A stretch of 64,000 nucleotides of DNA from JAAYCI01 sp964550985 (GTDB lineage Bacteria; Bacillota; Clostridia; Oscillospirales; Ruminococcaceae): NCBI GenBank assembly GCA_964550985.1, contig CAZKBM010000003.1, positions 22,770 to 86,769 on the forward strand, read 5' to 3'. Shown here piece after piece: positions 8,829-17,237 of the stretch (within the stretch, counting starts at the first letter, position 1; the number at the start of each line of letters is the position of its first letter). Position numbers and translations under genes: made by a program. The notes under the pieces are model-generated. The model was given only the letters and a program-made list of their open reading frames with translations. It was not told where the DNA came from and searched no databases.

Positions 8829-8857
8829 ATTATACACCATTCCTGCGGTTTTGGCAA
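8829..8857 (-). promoter_or_regulatory. Promoter of clpE
   Basis: TTGCCA (8857-8852) and a perfect TATAAT (8834-8829) are spaced 17 bp on the minus strand, about 140 bp before the ATG. The leader between them and the gene is long and unassigned. No CIRCE or CtsR-type repeat was recognised in it. Confidence 0.65.
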
Positions 8858-8900
8858 TCATTTGCTTAGACTGCTAACGGCATATTTTTTATTCGATATT

Positions 8901-9572
8901 TCATAAAATAAAGTTAATTTGTGAAAAGGCCTTGTAAAAATAACTGCTGGTTAGCACCCCGCCGCCCAGGGCTTCGGCGCCCAAAAAATTACCAGCCACT
9001 TCCAGCACCATCACCAGCACAAACACATACAGTGCCCCAATGCAAACACCGGCCACGGCCCCAAAGGCTTTTTGCACCGTACCTATATAGGGCAGCCCCC
9101 TGGCAGCGCTAAGCAGGTGCAAAAGCACCCCAATCAGCACCCGCGCCAGCAAAAAGCACACCACAAACAGCACCAGGGTAACCACCGGCAGCACAAGGGG
9201 CTGCACAATTTCGGTAACCATTTTGTCGGCCAGCTGGGCAGGGTTTAATTCGCTGATGTTCACCGCGCCCAGCAGCGCCTCTCTGGCCTGGGCCGGAAGA
9301 ATTTGGTTCAGTTGTTGCATGGCATTTTCTATGGCCAGGGCGTTTTGGTCGGCAAAGGCGCTTTCCAAGCTTTCCAAAAGCCCGGCGCGGAAGAACTTAT
9401 CGAACACCGGCAGGGCAAAGCTGCGCGCCGCAAAGGTGGAAACAGCAATGGCAATGGCCGTGCCCAAAAGGCTGAGCAACCCCGCAATAATGCCCTTGCG
9501 GGCGAAGTACAGGGCCGAGAGCAACAGAACAACAAGGCAGGCAATATCAAAAATCAAGGCGGGTAAAGGCAT
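8901..9572 (-). CDS. CvpA family membrane protein
   Basis: A 223-residue membrane protein. It has an N-terminal helix, the glycine-rich segment YFARKGIIAGLLSLLGTAIAIAVSTFAA typical of CvpA proteins, a polar middle part (about residues 60-110), and two more hydrophobic stretches (LVLPVVTLVLFVVCFLLARVL and AVAGVCIGALYVFVLVMVL). AGGAGA stands 6 bases before the ATG. CvpA homologues were named for colicin V production, and their general role is poorly defined. It follows the propeller-like membrane protein with a 41-bp gap and is probably transcribed with it. Confidence 0.8.
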   Translation of the reverse strand: MPLPALIFDIACLVVLLLSALYFARKGIIAGLLSLLGTAIAIAVSTFAARSFALPVFDKFFRAGLLESLESAFADQNALAIENAMQQLNQILPAQAREALLGAVNISELNPAQLADKMVTEIVQPLVLPVVTLVLFVVCFLLARVLIGVLLHLLSAARGLPYIGTVQKAFGAVAGVCIGALYVFVLVMVLEVAGNFLGAEALGGGVLTSSYFYKAFSQINFIL

Positions 9573-9613
9573 GGTGTATCTCCTATATATAATATGCAGG
9601 GTTTTAGCATCCC

Positions 9614-11242
9614 CTAGGCCGAATTGGGCATTGAACTGGGCGCTGGGCTGGCATCCGCCCCCACAGAAGCGGCAGAGGATGGTTCCGCCGCAGGCGTTTG
9701 GGCGCCGCCGCCCAGCAGTTCACCCAGGGGCTCGGCGCTGGACACCGTGAGAACCAGCGGTTCTCCGGCTTGAACCAAATCCAAGGGCTTGGCGCTGAAA
9801 CCGCGAATTTCGGCCTGTGCGCCCTCCAGGGTAAAAGCCGCCACATCCTGCCCGTATAGCAGGTACACCCCATTGGCAGCGCTCAATACCCGTGGGGTAC
9901 CAGTGCCTGCTGCAGGCTCTTCAAACAGGGGCTGCAAACGGTCGTTCAAAAGCGCCAGTTCGTAACTGTCCCGCGCGCTGGAACCAAATACCAAGGCCAG
10001 CCGCCCCTCTCCCATATCGGCGGCAAGCAGGTTGCGGCCATTGTAGTCATAGCGGGCCACCTCTTCTCCCTTTAGGTTATACAGGGCGGCGTAACGGTCA
10101 AACACGGCAAGCAAGCGGCTTTGGCCTATGTATTCCATCTGCAATATGCCCGCGTCATCGGCCCGTATGGTGCCCAGCGGCTGGGTTTTATCGGTGCGCA
10201 GCAGGTAGATGGTACTCCCCAGCGCCCCACCCTCGGCCGAGAGGCAGGCCAGAGAAAAATTGCGGTTATCGCTGCTAAAAGCGCCTGTAACGGGTTTTTC
10301 ATCCACCATCGACCAAGAAAATTTTGGCTGGACTGGGTAGATAGGGTCGTAGACCTCAATATTGGAGCGGTAGCGCGAGGAGGTGACGACGGCCAGGGTG
10401 CCGCCGGGGCTCATGGCCGTAAACAGAATGTCCTGCTCGGTACTGCGGCGCAGCACCGTGCCGCCCCGGCCCTCCACCGCATATTCCTTGCCCCCCCGGC
10501 TATACACGCAAACCCTGGTGTTGCCCGTGGAGATACCGGGGTTTGCATAGCCGTGCTGCACCCGGCGCAGTTCGGTACCCGAGGAGGAAAACAGGGCCAT
10601 ATCCTTATTGCCCAGAGCCGCAAAACCACCGCCGTCCATCTCCTGCGCAGTGATAAAGCCTGAGATGGAAAAGGGTGCGGGCCAGCCCTTGCCGGGGGTA
10701 AGGCGGATGCGCAGGGAATCGTATGCGTTTTGGGCCGCCATTACGGCGTAAAGGTATAGCCCGCTAAAATATAGCCACAGCCCGCACAGCAACAAAAGTA
10801 CCGCCACTATAGAGACGATACGCCGCAGGCGTTTTTTTCGCCGCACAGCCTGCAAGCGGGGGTTTTTGTGCGGCAGTACAATGGCATTGTCCGGCAGGGG
10901 GACGTCGGCCGTAGCTGCAAAAGAGGGCGCAGGCTGCCCCTGCACCGGCGGCGTAAAGGCGGCCCCGCTTTGTAAGGGCTGCCCGCCCGTTTGGCCGGGA
11001 ACCTTGGCAGAAGAATGCTGCACGGGTGGCGCATGGGCCTGCCCGTTTTTTTCCGCTTGCGGGGCGGGTGGCGCTGTGGCGGCAGCATCGGGCGTATGCA
11101 GCGTATCCTCTATGCCTGTGGCCCCGCCTGTTTTACGGCCCAAACGGTCTTTTTTTTCCTTCCGGCCCCGCTCTGCGGGCCCGCCTTCACTGGGCAGCAC
11201 CAGTTTGGTGTGTTTTGGTTTTTTCTTAGGGCCCTGTGCCAA
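9614..11242 (-). CDS. Membrane-anchored propeller-like protein (DUF5711-like)
   Basis: A 542-residue protein of unknown function. The start is a TTG 7 bases after a strong AGGAGG. The first 120 residues are basic, then proline- and alanine-rich and probably disordered. A single membrane helix (IVSIVAVLLLLCGLWLYFSGLYLYAVMAA) follows at about 140-170. The rest contains repeated beta-strand-like units with GlyXxx-Ala/Val turns (for example DMALFSSSGTELRRVQ and YAALYNLKGEEVARYD) that resemble WD40/PQQ blades, which would face the outside. I recall DUF5711 for such clostridial proteins but cannot confirm it. A serine/alanine-rich tail ends it. It is probably co-transcribed with the CvpA gene. Confidence 0.6.
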   Translation of the reverse strand: MAQGPKKKPKHTKLVLPSEGGPAERGRKEKKDRLGRKTGGATGIEDTLHTPDAAATAPPAPQAEKNGQAHAPPVQHSSAKVPGQTGGQPLQSGAAFTPPVQGQPAPSFAATADVPLPDNAIVLPHKNPRLQAVRRKKRLRRIVSIVAVLLLLCGLWLYFSGLYLYAVMAAQNAYDSLRIRLTPGKGWPAPFSISGFITAQEMDGGGFAALGNKDMALFSSSGTELRRVQHGYANPGISTGNTRVCVYSRGGKEYAVEGRGGTVLRRSTEQDILFTAMSPGGTLAVVTSSRYRSNIEVYDPIYPVQPKFSWSMVDEKPVTGAFSSDNRNFSLACLSAEGGALGSTIYLLRTDKTQPLGTIRADDAGILQMEYIGQSRLLAVFDRYAALYNLKGEEVARYDYNGRNLLAADMGEGRLALVFGSSARDSYELALLNDRLQPLFEEPAAGTGTPRVLSAANGVYLLYGQDVAAFTLEGAQAEIRGFSAKPLDLVQAGEPLVLTVSSAEPLGELLGGGAQTPAAEPSSAASVGADASPAPSSMPNSA

Positions 11243-11313
11243 ACGGTGCGCCTCCTTTTTGGTGTGTTACATAAATAGTATATTATACGCAGAATTTATT
11301 ACAATTTCAAACC

Positions 11314-12084
11314 TCACCTGGCTGCATCTCCCTTTTCCTGAAACGCTTCCTCGGGGTAAAACACCCGCTGCAGGCACAGCCCTTTTGCGGGCAGGGTAGG
11401 CCCTGCGGCGGCGCGGTTTTTGCCTTCCAATATGGCCTTCGCGTCCTCCGGGCCCAGTTTGCCCTGCCCCGCCAGCAGTAAGGTGCCGGCCAAAATACGC
11501 ACCATATTGTATAAAAATCCATCAGCTGCGGCATACATTCGCAGCCAGAGTCCTTCTCTCTCCACCCTAAGCTTTTGCAGGTGACGCACACGGCTGCCCT
11601 CTTTGGCCCCGGCCGAGCAAAAGGCCGAAAAATCCTGCCTGCCCAAAAGCCTGGCCGCCGCCGCATTCATGGCGTTTTCGTCCAGTTCCCCGCACACGCG
11701 GTAATAAAGCCCTTGCCAAAAGGGGTCGTCCACATCGGCGTTTAACAGGGTGTAGCAGTACTCCTTGCCACTGGCGCTATACCGCGCGTGGAACTCTTCA
11801 GGCACAGGCCGGGCGCTTTGTACCCGGATATCCGCGGACAGGTGGGCGTTTAGGGCCAGGGGTAATTTTGCAGGCGGCAGGTGGGTATTGCAGTGAAAAC
11901 TCACGGCAAAGCCCCGCGCGTGTACGCCGGTATCGGTACGGCTGCACCCCTTTACGTCCGGGCGCTGCCCCAGCACGGCCTGCATGGCGTCTTGCAGCAC
12001 AGCGCACACGCTTTGGGCATTTTTTTGCACCTGAAAGCCGTGGTAGTTTGTGCCGCGAAAAGCCAGAATCAACAGCCAGTTCAT
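11314..12084 (-). CDS. truA: tRNA pseudouridine(38-40) synthase TruA
   Basis: A 256-residue pseudouridine synthase that modifies positions 38-40 in the tRNA anticodon stem-loop. The catalytic aspartate is D51 within GCSRTDTGVHARG. Other family segments include FRGTNYHGFQVQ near the N-terminus and FLYNMVRILAGTLL near the C-terminus. The ATG at 12084 overlaps the ecfT stop as ATGA, which favours it over a TTG five codons upstream. The ecfA1-ecfA2-ecfT-truA order is a common Firmicutes arrangement. Confidence 0.96.
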   Translation of the reverse strand: MNWLLILAFRGTNYHGFQVQKNAQSVCAVLQDAMQAVLGQRPDVKGCSRTDTGVHARGFAVSFHCNTHLPPAKLPLALNAHLSADIRVQSARPVPEEFHARYSASGKEYCYTLLNADVDDPFWQGLYYRVCGELDENAMNAAAARLLGRQDFSAFCSAGAKEGSRVRHLQKLRVEREGLWLRMYAAADGFLYNMVRILAGTLLLAGQGKLGPEDAKAILEGKNRAAAGPTLPAKGLCLQRVFYPEEAFQEKGDAAR

Positions 12085-12905
12085 GCCAGCAACCCCCAAA
12101 GCCAGGTGAAAATGGGCCCCGAAAACCCGATGAGGGTAAAATAGGCCGCCGCCACAAGGCTGAGGGCCACATCATAGCCGCCAATGTGCAACTGGCGCAG
12201 GCGGGTACGGCCCTCGCCCCCGTGGTAGCAGCGGCATTCCATGGCCAGGGCCAGTTCATCGGCCCGGCGAAACGCCGATAAAAACAGGGGGATGAGCACC
12301 GGCACAAGCGCTTTTACCCGCTGTACCAGGCTGCCGTTATCCAGTTCGGCCCCACGGGCTTTTTGGGCGCTCATAATCTTGTCGGTCTCCTCAACCAGGG
12401 TGGGCACAAAGCGCAGGGCAATGGTCATCATCATGGCCAGCTCATGCGCGGGAAAGTGCAGTTTTGCCAAAGGGCTCAGCAGCCGCTCAATCGCATCGGT
12501 AAGTACAATGGGGCTGGTGGTGTAGGTGAGCAGGCTGGCCCCCAAAATAAGCGCCACAATGCGCACGGCCAGCAGTATGGCATAGCGGATGCCCTCATAG
12601 GTGATTTTAATAATCCAAAAGCTGAAAACAGCCTGCCCCGGTATAAACAGCAGGTTTAAAATGGCCGTTACGGCAATGATGGGCAACAGTGGCTTCATGC
12701 TTTTCCACATCATCTTGGCGGGTATTTTGGCTATGGCATAACAGAAAACCAAAAACAGCAAACTGAGCAGGATGCCAAGGGGGTTTGTGCCCACAAATAG
12801 AATTACGATGAACGCCAGGGTGAGAAGGAGTTTGAGGCGCGGATCCAGCCGGTGCAGGGGGGAATTGCCCGGCAGGTGCTGGCCTATGGTGATATCACGA
12901 AGCAT
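12081..12905 (-). CDS. ecfT: Energy-coupling factor transporter transmembrane protein EcfT
   Basis: About 274 residues forming the scaffold membrane subunit of the shared ECF vitamin transporter. It begins MLRDITIGQHLPGNSPLHRLDPRLKLL, the classical EcfT opening, followed by 5-6 membrane helices. The coupling helices contain the SAQKARG motif (about residue 185) that contacts the two ATPases. Start ATG at 12905 follows GGGGGTGAAGG and overlaps the ecfA2 end by 11 bp. Substrate-binding S subunits are not encoded here, as is normal for group II ECF systems. Confidence 0.95.
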   Translation of the reverse strand: MLRDITIGQHLPGNSPLHRLDPRLKLLLTLAFIVILFVGTNPLGILLSLLFLVFCYAIAKIPAKMMWKSMKPLLPIIAVTAILNLLFIPGQAVFSFWIIKITYEGIRYAILLAVRIVALILGASLLTYTTSPIVLTDAIERLLSPLAKLHFPAHELAMMMTIALRFVPTLVEETDKIMSAQKARGAELDNGSLVQRVKALVPVLIPLFLSAFRRADELALAMECRCYHGGEGRTRLRQLHIGGYDVALSLVAAAYFTLIGFSGPIFTWLWGLLA

Positions 12906-13767
12906 CGCCTTCACCCCCTTTGGCATAGCGCAGCAGGGTTTCGGCGGCGTACTTCACGGTGTAAACGTCGGTATCTATGGCAAGGCCCATCTGGCGCAGG
13001 CGCAAAAACACCTTGGTGATTTGCGGCACCGAGAGCCCAAGCTCCAAAAGTTGCTGGGCCCTTGCAAAGATATTGGGGGTTGTGTCATACATGGCCACCT
13101 GCCCGTTTTGCATCACCAGCACGCGGTCGGCATATTTGGCAACGTCCTCCATACTGTGGCTAACCAGCACCACACTGGTTTTGGTCTCCCTGTGGTAACT
13201 TTTAATCTGTTCCAAAATGGTGTCCCGGCCCTCGGGGTCCAGCCCGGCGGCGGGCTCGTCCAGCACCAGCAATTTGGGGCGCATGGCCAGCACCCCCGCA
13301 ATGGCCACCCGGCGCTTCTGCCCGCCCGAAAGTTCAAACGGGCTGCGGCACAACATCTCTTTGCCCAGGCCGCAAAAATCCGCCGCCGTCTGCACCCGCT
13401 CGTCCACCTCCTGCGGCGAAAGACCCATGTTGCGCGGGCCGTATCCGATATCCTTTTCCACGGTTTCCTCAAAAAGCTGGTATTCGGGGTACTGAAAAAC
13501 CAGCCCCGTTAAAAAACGGAAGCGGCGAATCTCCTTTTTGTTTTGCCAAATGTCGCTGCCATCGATGAACACCTTGCCACTGGTGGGTTTTACCAGGCCG
13601 TTAAAATGGGTAATCAGGGTGGATTTACCGCAGCCCGTTGGCCCAATGATGCCAAGGAAAGCGTGTTCCTCCATCTCAAAACTGAGGTTTTGCAGGGCGG
13701 CCACCTCATCGGGCATACCGGGGTTGTACACATAACTCAGGTTTTCGCAGCGGATGATGGACGCCAT
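12895..13767 (-). CDS. ecfA2: Energy-coupling factor transporter ATPase EcfA2
   Basis: A 290-residue ABC ATPase with Walker A GPTGCGKST near residue 40, Q-loop VFQYPEYQLFEETV, signature LSGGQKRRVAIAGVLA and Walker B LLVLDEPAAGLD. The YPEYQLF segment and a C-terminal extension are typical of EcfA2. The ATG at 13767 overlaps the ecfA1 stop (TGATG) and follows GAAAGGGGGG. It pairs with EcfA1 to power the EcfT/S-component complexes that import vitamins. Confidence 0.94.
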   Translation of the reverse strand: MASIIRCENLSYVYNPGMPDEVAALQNLSFEMEEHAFLGIIGPTGCGKSTLITHFNGLVKPTSGKVFIDGSDIWQNKKEIRRFRFLTGLVFQYPEYQLFEETVEKDIGYGPRNMGLSPQEVDERVQTAADFCGLGKEMLCRSPFELSGGQKRRVAIAGVLAMRPKLLVLDEPAAGLDPEGRDTILEQIKSYHRETKTSVVLVSHSMEDVAKYADRVLVMQNGQVAMYDTTPNIFARAQQLLELGLSVPQITKVFLRLRQMGLAIDTDVYTVKYAAETLLRYAKGGEGDAS

Positions 13768-14651
13768 CAGCACGCCCCCCTTTCGGGCGGGGCCTTGCCC
13801 GTCAGTTTTTCATACAGCAGGGCGGCGCATTCCTCTTCCTCAATTACCCCACGGGGCATGGCAAAACCCAGGGCTGTCAGCGCCTCGCACAGTTCGGCCG
13901 TTTGGGGAATATCCAAATGCAAGCGCCGCAAGTCCTCTGGGCGGCTGAACACCTCTTTGGGGCTGCCCGCAAAGGCAAGCTTCCCCTCTGCCATCACGGC
14001 CACCCGGCTCGCCAGGGCGGCCTCCTCCATGTAATGGGTGATGTGTATCACCGTGATGCCTTTTTCGCGGTTCAGGCGGCGCACGGTTTTCATAATTTTT
14101 TCTCGGCCTCGGGGGTCCAGCATGGCGGTGGCCTCATCCAGTACCAGCACGTCGGGGTCCATAGCCAGCACCCCGGCAATGGCCACCCGCTGCTTTTGCC
14201 CGCCTGAAAGTTTGTGCGGCTGGCGCAAACGGTATTTGTAGATATCGGCGCTCTGCATGGCCTCATCAATGCGGCGGCGCATCTCATTTGGCTCCACGCC
14301 CAAATTCTCCAGGGCAAAGGCCACGTCCTCTTCCACTATCGTGGCCACAATTTGGTTATCGGGGTTTTGAAAAACCATGCCCACCTTTTGGCGAATGCTA
14401 TATAGCTGGGCTTCCTCACGGGTATCCATCGCCTCTACCCACACGGTACCACGGCTTGGTGTTAAAATGGCGTTAAAATGTTTTGCCAGGGTGGATTTGC
14501 CACAGCCATTGGCCCCCAGCACCGCCAAAAACTCCCCACGCTGTATCTGTAAATCCACACCATCTATGGCAAGGGGGCCGTCCTCACTGTACTGAAAAGC
14601 CAGGTCCTCCACACGGATTACCTCGGCCCCCACGCCTTCTTGCTCTTTCAA
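13767..14651 (-). CDS. ecfA1: Energy-coupling factor transporter ATPase EcfA1
   Basis: A 294-residue ABC ATPase with Walker A GANGCGKST, Q-loop VFQNPDNQIVATIVEEDVAFALEN (the EcfA1-type loop), signature LSGGQKQRVAIAGVLA and Walker B VLVLDEATAMLD. It is the first gene of the ecfA1-ecfA2-ecfT-truA operon. The best start is a TTG at 14651 with AAGAGG eight bases upstream; a GTG seven codons later is a possible alternative. Confidence 0.94.
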   Translation of the reverse strand: MKEQEGVGAEVIRVEDLAFQYSEDGPLAIDGVDLQIQRGEFLAVLGANGCGKSTLAKHFNAILTPSRGTVWVEAMDTREEAQLYSIRQKVGMVFQNPDNQIVATIVEEDVAFALENLGVEPNEMRRRIDEAMQSADIYKYRLRQPHKLSGGQKQRVAIAGVLAMDPDVLVLDEATAMLDPRGREKIMKTVRRLNREKGITVIHITHYMEEAALASRVAVMAEGKLAFAGSPKEVFSRPEDLRRLHLDIPQTAELCEALTALGFAMPRGVIEEEECAALLYEKLTGKAPPERGAC

Positions 14652-14720
14652 GGGCTCTGCCTCTTTTCTGCTTTCTATCGCTCTCTACTCTCCCTATGGC
14701 CCCAAGGGGCCAAGCGCTAC

Positions 14721-15284
14721 TTATTGGGAATTGGGTTCCCCCAAAGGCCCCTCCAAAATTTTTTCCATCAAAAGTTCATCATAGTACCGCTGGCCCACCC
14801 GCAAAAATTTACGCCGGATGCCGCAGGCGGTAAAGCCATAGCGCCGGTAGAGGCGAAAGGCGGTTTTGTTATCCACCCGCAGGCCCAAATGGATATGGCT
14901 CAGACTGCTGTTTTCCGTGGCCCAGTTTAGCAGGGCCTCCATCATAGCCGCCCCCACCCCCTGGCCCCAAAAGGCCTTTTTTACGCTGATGCCAAGTTCA
15001 GCCGTGTGCCGGGCACGGGGGCGCGCCCCCGGCTCCAGCGAGGCCACCGATACCACTTCCCCCTCTGCGCTGCCTTGCAGCAATACCGCATTGGGGGTAC
15101 TGGCCACCCGCTCTATAAAAGCTTCTTCCTCGGGCAGGCCAAGGCCCATCTCCCCCGGCCCTGCGGCCAGCATCTCGGTTTCCCCCGTTACCGTTTCTAA
15201 AAAATCCAGCAGGGCCTGGGCGTCCTGTGTGCAGGCCGGTTGTATCACCAGGCGGCGCCCATCTTTTAACAGAATTTCGCTCAT
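14721..15284 (-). CDS. GNAT family N-acetyltransferase
   Basis: A 187-residue acetyltransferase of the GCN5-related fold. The acetyl-CoA-binding motif appears as ELGISVKKAFWGQGVGAAMMEALLNWA, followed by the conserved LRVDNKTAFRLYRRYGFTACG. The ATG at 15284 is preceded by GGGAGGAC and overlaps the stop of the next GNAT gene upstream (ATGA), so the two are coupled. The substrate is unknown; small molecules and protein N-termini are both possible in this family. Confidence 0.88.
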   Translation of the reverse strand: MSEILLKDGRRLVIQPACTQDAQALLDFLETVTGETEMLAAGPGEMGLGLPEEEAFIERVASTPNAVLLQGSAEGEVVSVASLEPGARPRARHTAELGISVKKAFWGQGVGAAMMEALLNWATENSSLSHIHLGLRVDNKTAFRLYRRYGFTACGIRRKFLRVGQRYYDELLMEKILEGPLGEPNSQ

Positions 15285-15856
15285 CGTTGTCCTCCCGGCG
15301 GCAGGCTTTGGTTCAGCAGCACCATATGCAGGTGATCTTCCCACCGTCCGTCAATTTCCAGGTATTGTTTTGCCAGCCCCTCTGCTGTAAAGCCAAGTTT
15401 CTTTACAGTATTCAAAGAGCGGATATTGCGGGGCATGATGTTGGCCTCCAGCCGGTGCAGGCCAAGCTGCGTAAAGGCAATTTCCACCAGTTTTTGCAGG
15501 GCTTCCTGCATCAGGCCCTGCCCCACATAGCCTTCCTCCAGGCTGTAGCCTAACCAGGCCGAACGAAAGGGCCCCAGCACGATGTTGGAAAGTGCCGCCA
15601 GCCCTATCACCCCGGCCTTTGGTGCGTCCCGCAGGGTGAGGAAAAACCGGGCGGCCATGCCCTCATCGGCGCGTCTGGCCTCGGCTGCCAAAAAGCTGCA
15701 CTGGTATGGCAGGGTAAAAAATTCTTCCCCTCGTGTCGATTCATAGGGTTTTAAAAAGGCACGGTTCCGTCTGTAATAGGCCAGCACCTGAGGAGCCAGG
15801 CCCTCCCCCGCGGGCAAAAGCCGTAAACGGGGCGTATGGTAATATTCCTGTAACAA
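15281..15856 (-). CDS. GNAT family N-acetyltransferase, RimJ/RimL-like
   Basis: About 191 residues resembling the RimJ/RimL group that acetylates ribosomal protein or other alpha-amino groups. It begins near HTPRLRLLPAGEG and has the acetyl-CoA loop GYSLEEGYVGQGLMQEALQKLVEIAF followed by LEANIMPRNIRSLNTVKKLGF, which match the family. The likely start is a TTG at 15856, eight bases after AGGGAG; the frame stays open to 15940 but that part lacks a ribosome site. It is translationally coupled to the second GNAT gene. Confidence 0.85.
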   Translation of the reverse strand: MLQEYYHTPRLRLLPAGEGLAPQVLAYYRRNRAFLKPYESTRGEEFFTLPYQCSFLAAEARRADEGMAARFFLTLRDAPKAGVIGLAALSNIVLGPFRSAWLGYSLEEGYVGQGLMQEALQKLVEIAFTQLGLHRLEANIMPRNIRSLNTVKKLGFTAEGLAKQYLEIDGRWEDHLHMVLLNQSLPPGGQR

Positions 15857-15972
15857 AGGTGTTCTCCCTGCCTGGCGGCTGGCCGGGCGTTTTTTGGGTG
15901 GTAAGCCGGCGCTGTTTCCAGCGCCCACCGGGTGGGGCAAATAAATTCGGCTTTATTTAAATGATATTACAT

Positions 15973-16000
15973 ATTGTACATTATTGTTTACAATATACAA
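15973..16000 (-). promoter_or_regulatory. Possible promoter of the GNAT pair, in an AT-rich gap
   Basis: The gap 15857-16197 holds no gene. Its left part is strongly AT-rich and contains TTGTAT (16000-15995) and TACAAT (15978-15973) with 16 bp spacing on the minus strand, a fair match to sigma-A boxes. The remainder up to the methyltransferase stop shows nothing recognised. Confidence 0.35.
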
Positions 16001-16197
16001 ATTACTCAATACTTAATGTATTATATGCTTGCTTTTATTCTGTTTGTTTTTAATTATCCGCTTAAAATCATGCTTACCTTCACTCTTACCTTTTGTTCTT
16101 GACCTTGTGCGGAATGGTCCTCCCTGGCTGCTGAAATTCTCGGTTCGGATTAGGAAGTTTTGCAAATACACCGGGTTTGGTTTTTACTATTGCCGGT

Positions 16198-17061
16198 TTA
16201 TCCGCCCTGCCAAAAGGCCGTGGCCCCACAGGGCAGTATGCCGCCGGTTTCCAGCGGCAGGCCAATCTCACTGCTTTCCACCCTGCCGCCAAACCGGCCG
16301 GGAAGCAGGGTGTGCAGCATCTGGCCCATCACCCCAGGGGCAAGGCCGGTGGTGTAGCTGTTCAGGGCCACAAAGCAGGGCTGTTCGCTCAGCACCTCGC
16401 GGCAAAGCAGCAACAAAGGCCAAAGCTTTTCCTCCAGCTTCCACACCTCGCCTCCAGGCCCCCTGCCATAGCTGGGGGGGTCTAAAATCAACCCCTCGTA
16501 CCGGTTGCCCCGGCGTATCTCACGCGCTACAAATTTTTCGCAGTCGTCCACAATCCAGCGCACGGATTTTTCGGCAAGGCCGCTTATCGCAGCGTTTTCA
16601 CGCCCCCAAGCCACCATGCCCTTGCTGGCGTCCACATGGGTTACCGCCGCCCCCGCCGCAAGGCAGGCCAGCGTTGCCCCGCCGGTATAGGCAAATAAGT
16701 TTAAAACTTTTATGGGCCTTGTTTCCTCTTCCAATATCGTACGGTACAAATCCCAGTTCACGGCTTGCTCGGGAAAAAGGCCGGTGTGCTTAAAGCCTGT
16801 GGGGCTAACCACAAAGCATAGGTTCTTATAGCCAAGCTTCCAGCGAGGCGGCAGGCTCCGCCGCTCCTCCCAGCGGCCACCCCCTTTCGCGCTTCTATGG
16901 TAAAGCGCATCCACTTTACCCCATGCAGGGTGGCTTTTTTCCGTCCGCCAAATCACCTGCGGGTCGGGCCGCTGCAATATATAGTCTCCCCAGGCCTCCA
17001 GCCGGTCACCGTCGCTGGCATCCAGCAGGCGGTAGTCATTCCATTCAGTTGCCGCGCGCAT
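16198..17061 (-). CDS. Class I SAM-dependent RNA methyltransferase, RlmI/RlmK-like
   Basis: A 287-residue methyltransferase of the COG1092 type. SAM motif I is VLNLFAYTGGATLACLAAGA, and the catalytic-site motif IV is LILDPPSYGRGPGGE. The segment SPTGFKHTGLFPEQAVNWD is typical of RlmI-like 23S rRNA cytosine methyltransferases. It lacks the N-terminal PUA domain of full RlmI (about 390 residues), so its exact RNA target is unclear. AAAAGGAG precedes the ATG. It is alone, 176 bp after ruvB. Confidence 0.82.
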   Translation of the reverse strand: MRAATEWNDYRLLDASDGDRLEAWGDYILQRPDPQVIWRTEKSHPAWGKVDALYHRSAKGGGRWEERRSLPPRWKLGYKNLCFVVSPTGFKHTGLFPEQAVNWDLYRTILEEETRPIKVLNLFAYTGGATLACLAAGAAVTHVDASKGMVAWGRENAAISGLAEKSVRWIVDDCEKFVAREIRRGNRYEGLILDPPSYGRGPGGEVWKLEEKLWPLLLLCREVLSEQPCFVALNSYTTGLAPGVMGQMLHTLLPGRFGGRVESSEIGLPLETGGILPCGATAFWQGG

Positions 17062-17237
17062 GGCTTGGGTTCTCCTTTTCTAACAACATGGCATGTCAAT
17101 TGTGTTTGGTTTATAGTAGATAAGGCAGGTGTTTGTTTGAAAAACGTGTACAATACTTATATCATTATACTAAAAGTTAATTACTTTTAGTGTTAATTAT
17201 ACCAATTTATACTTTTAGAATAAAAACGAAATATCCA

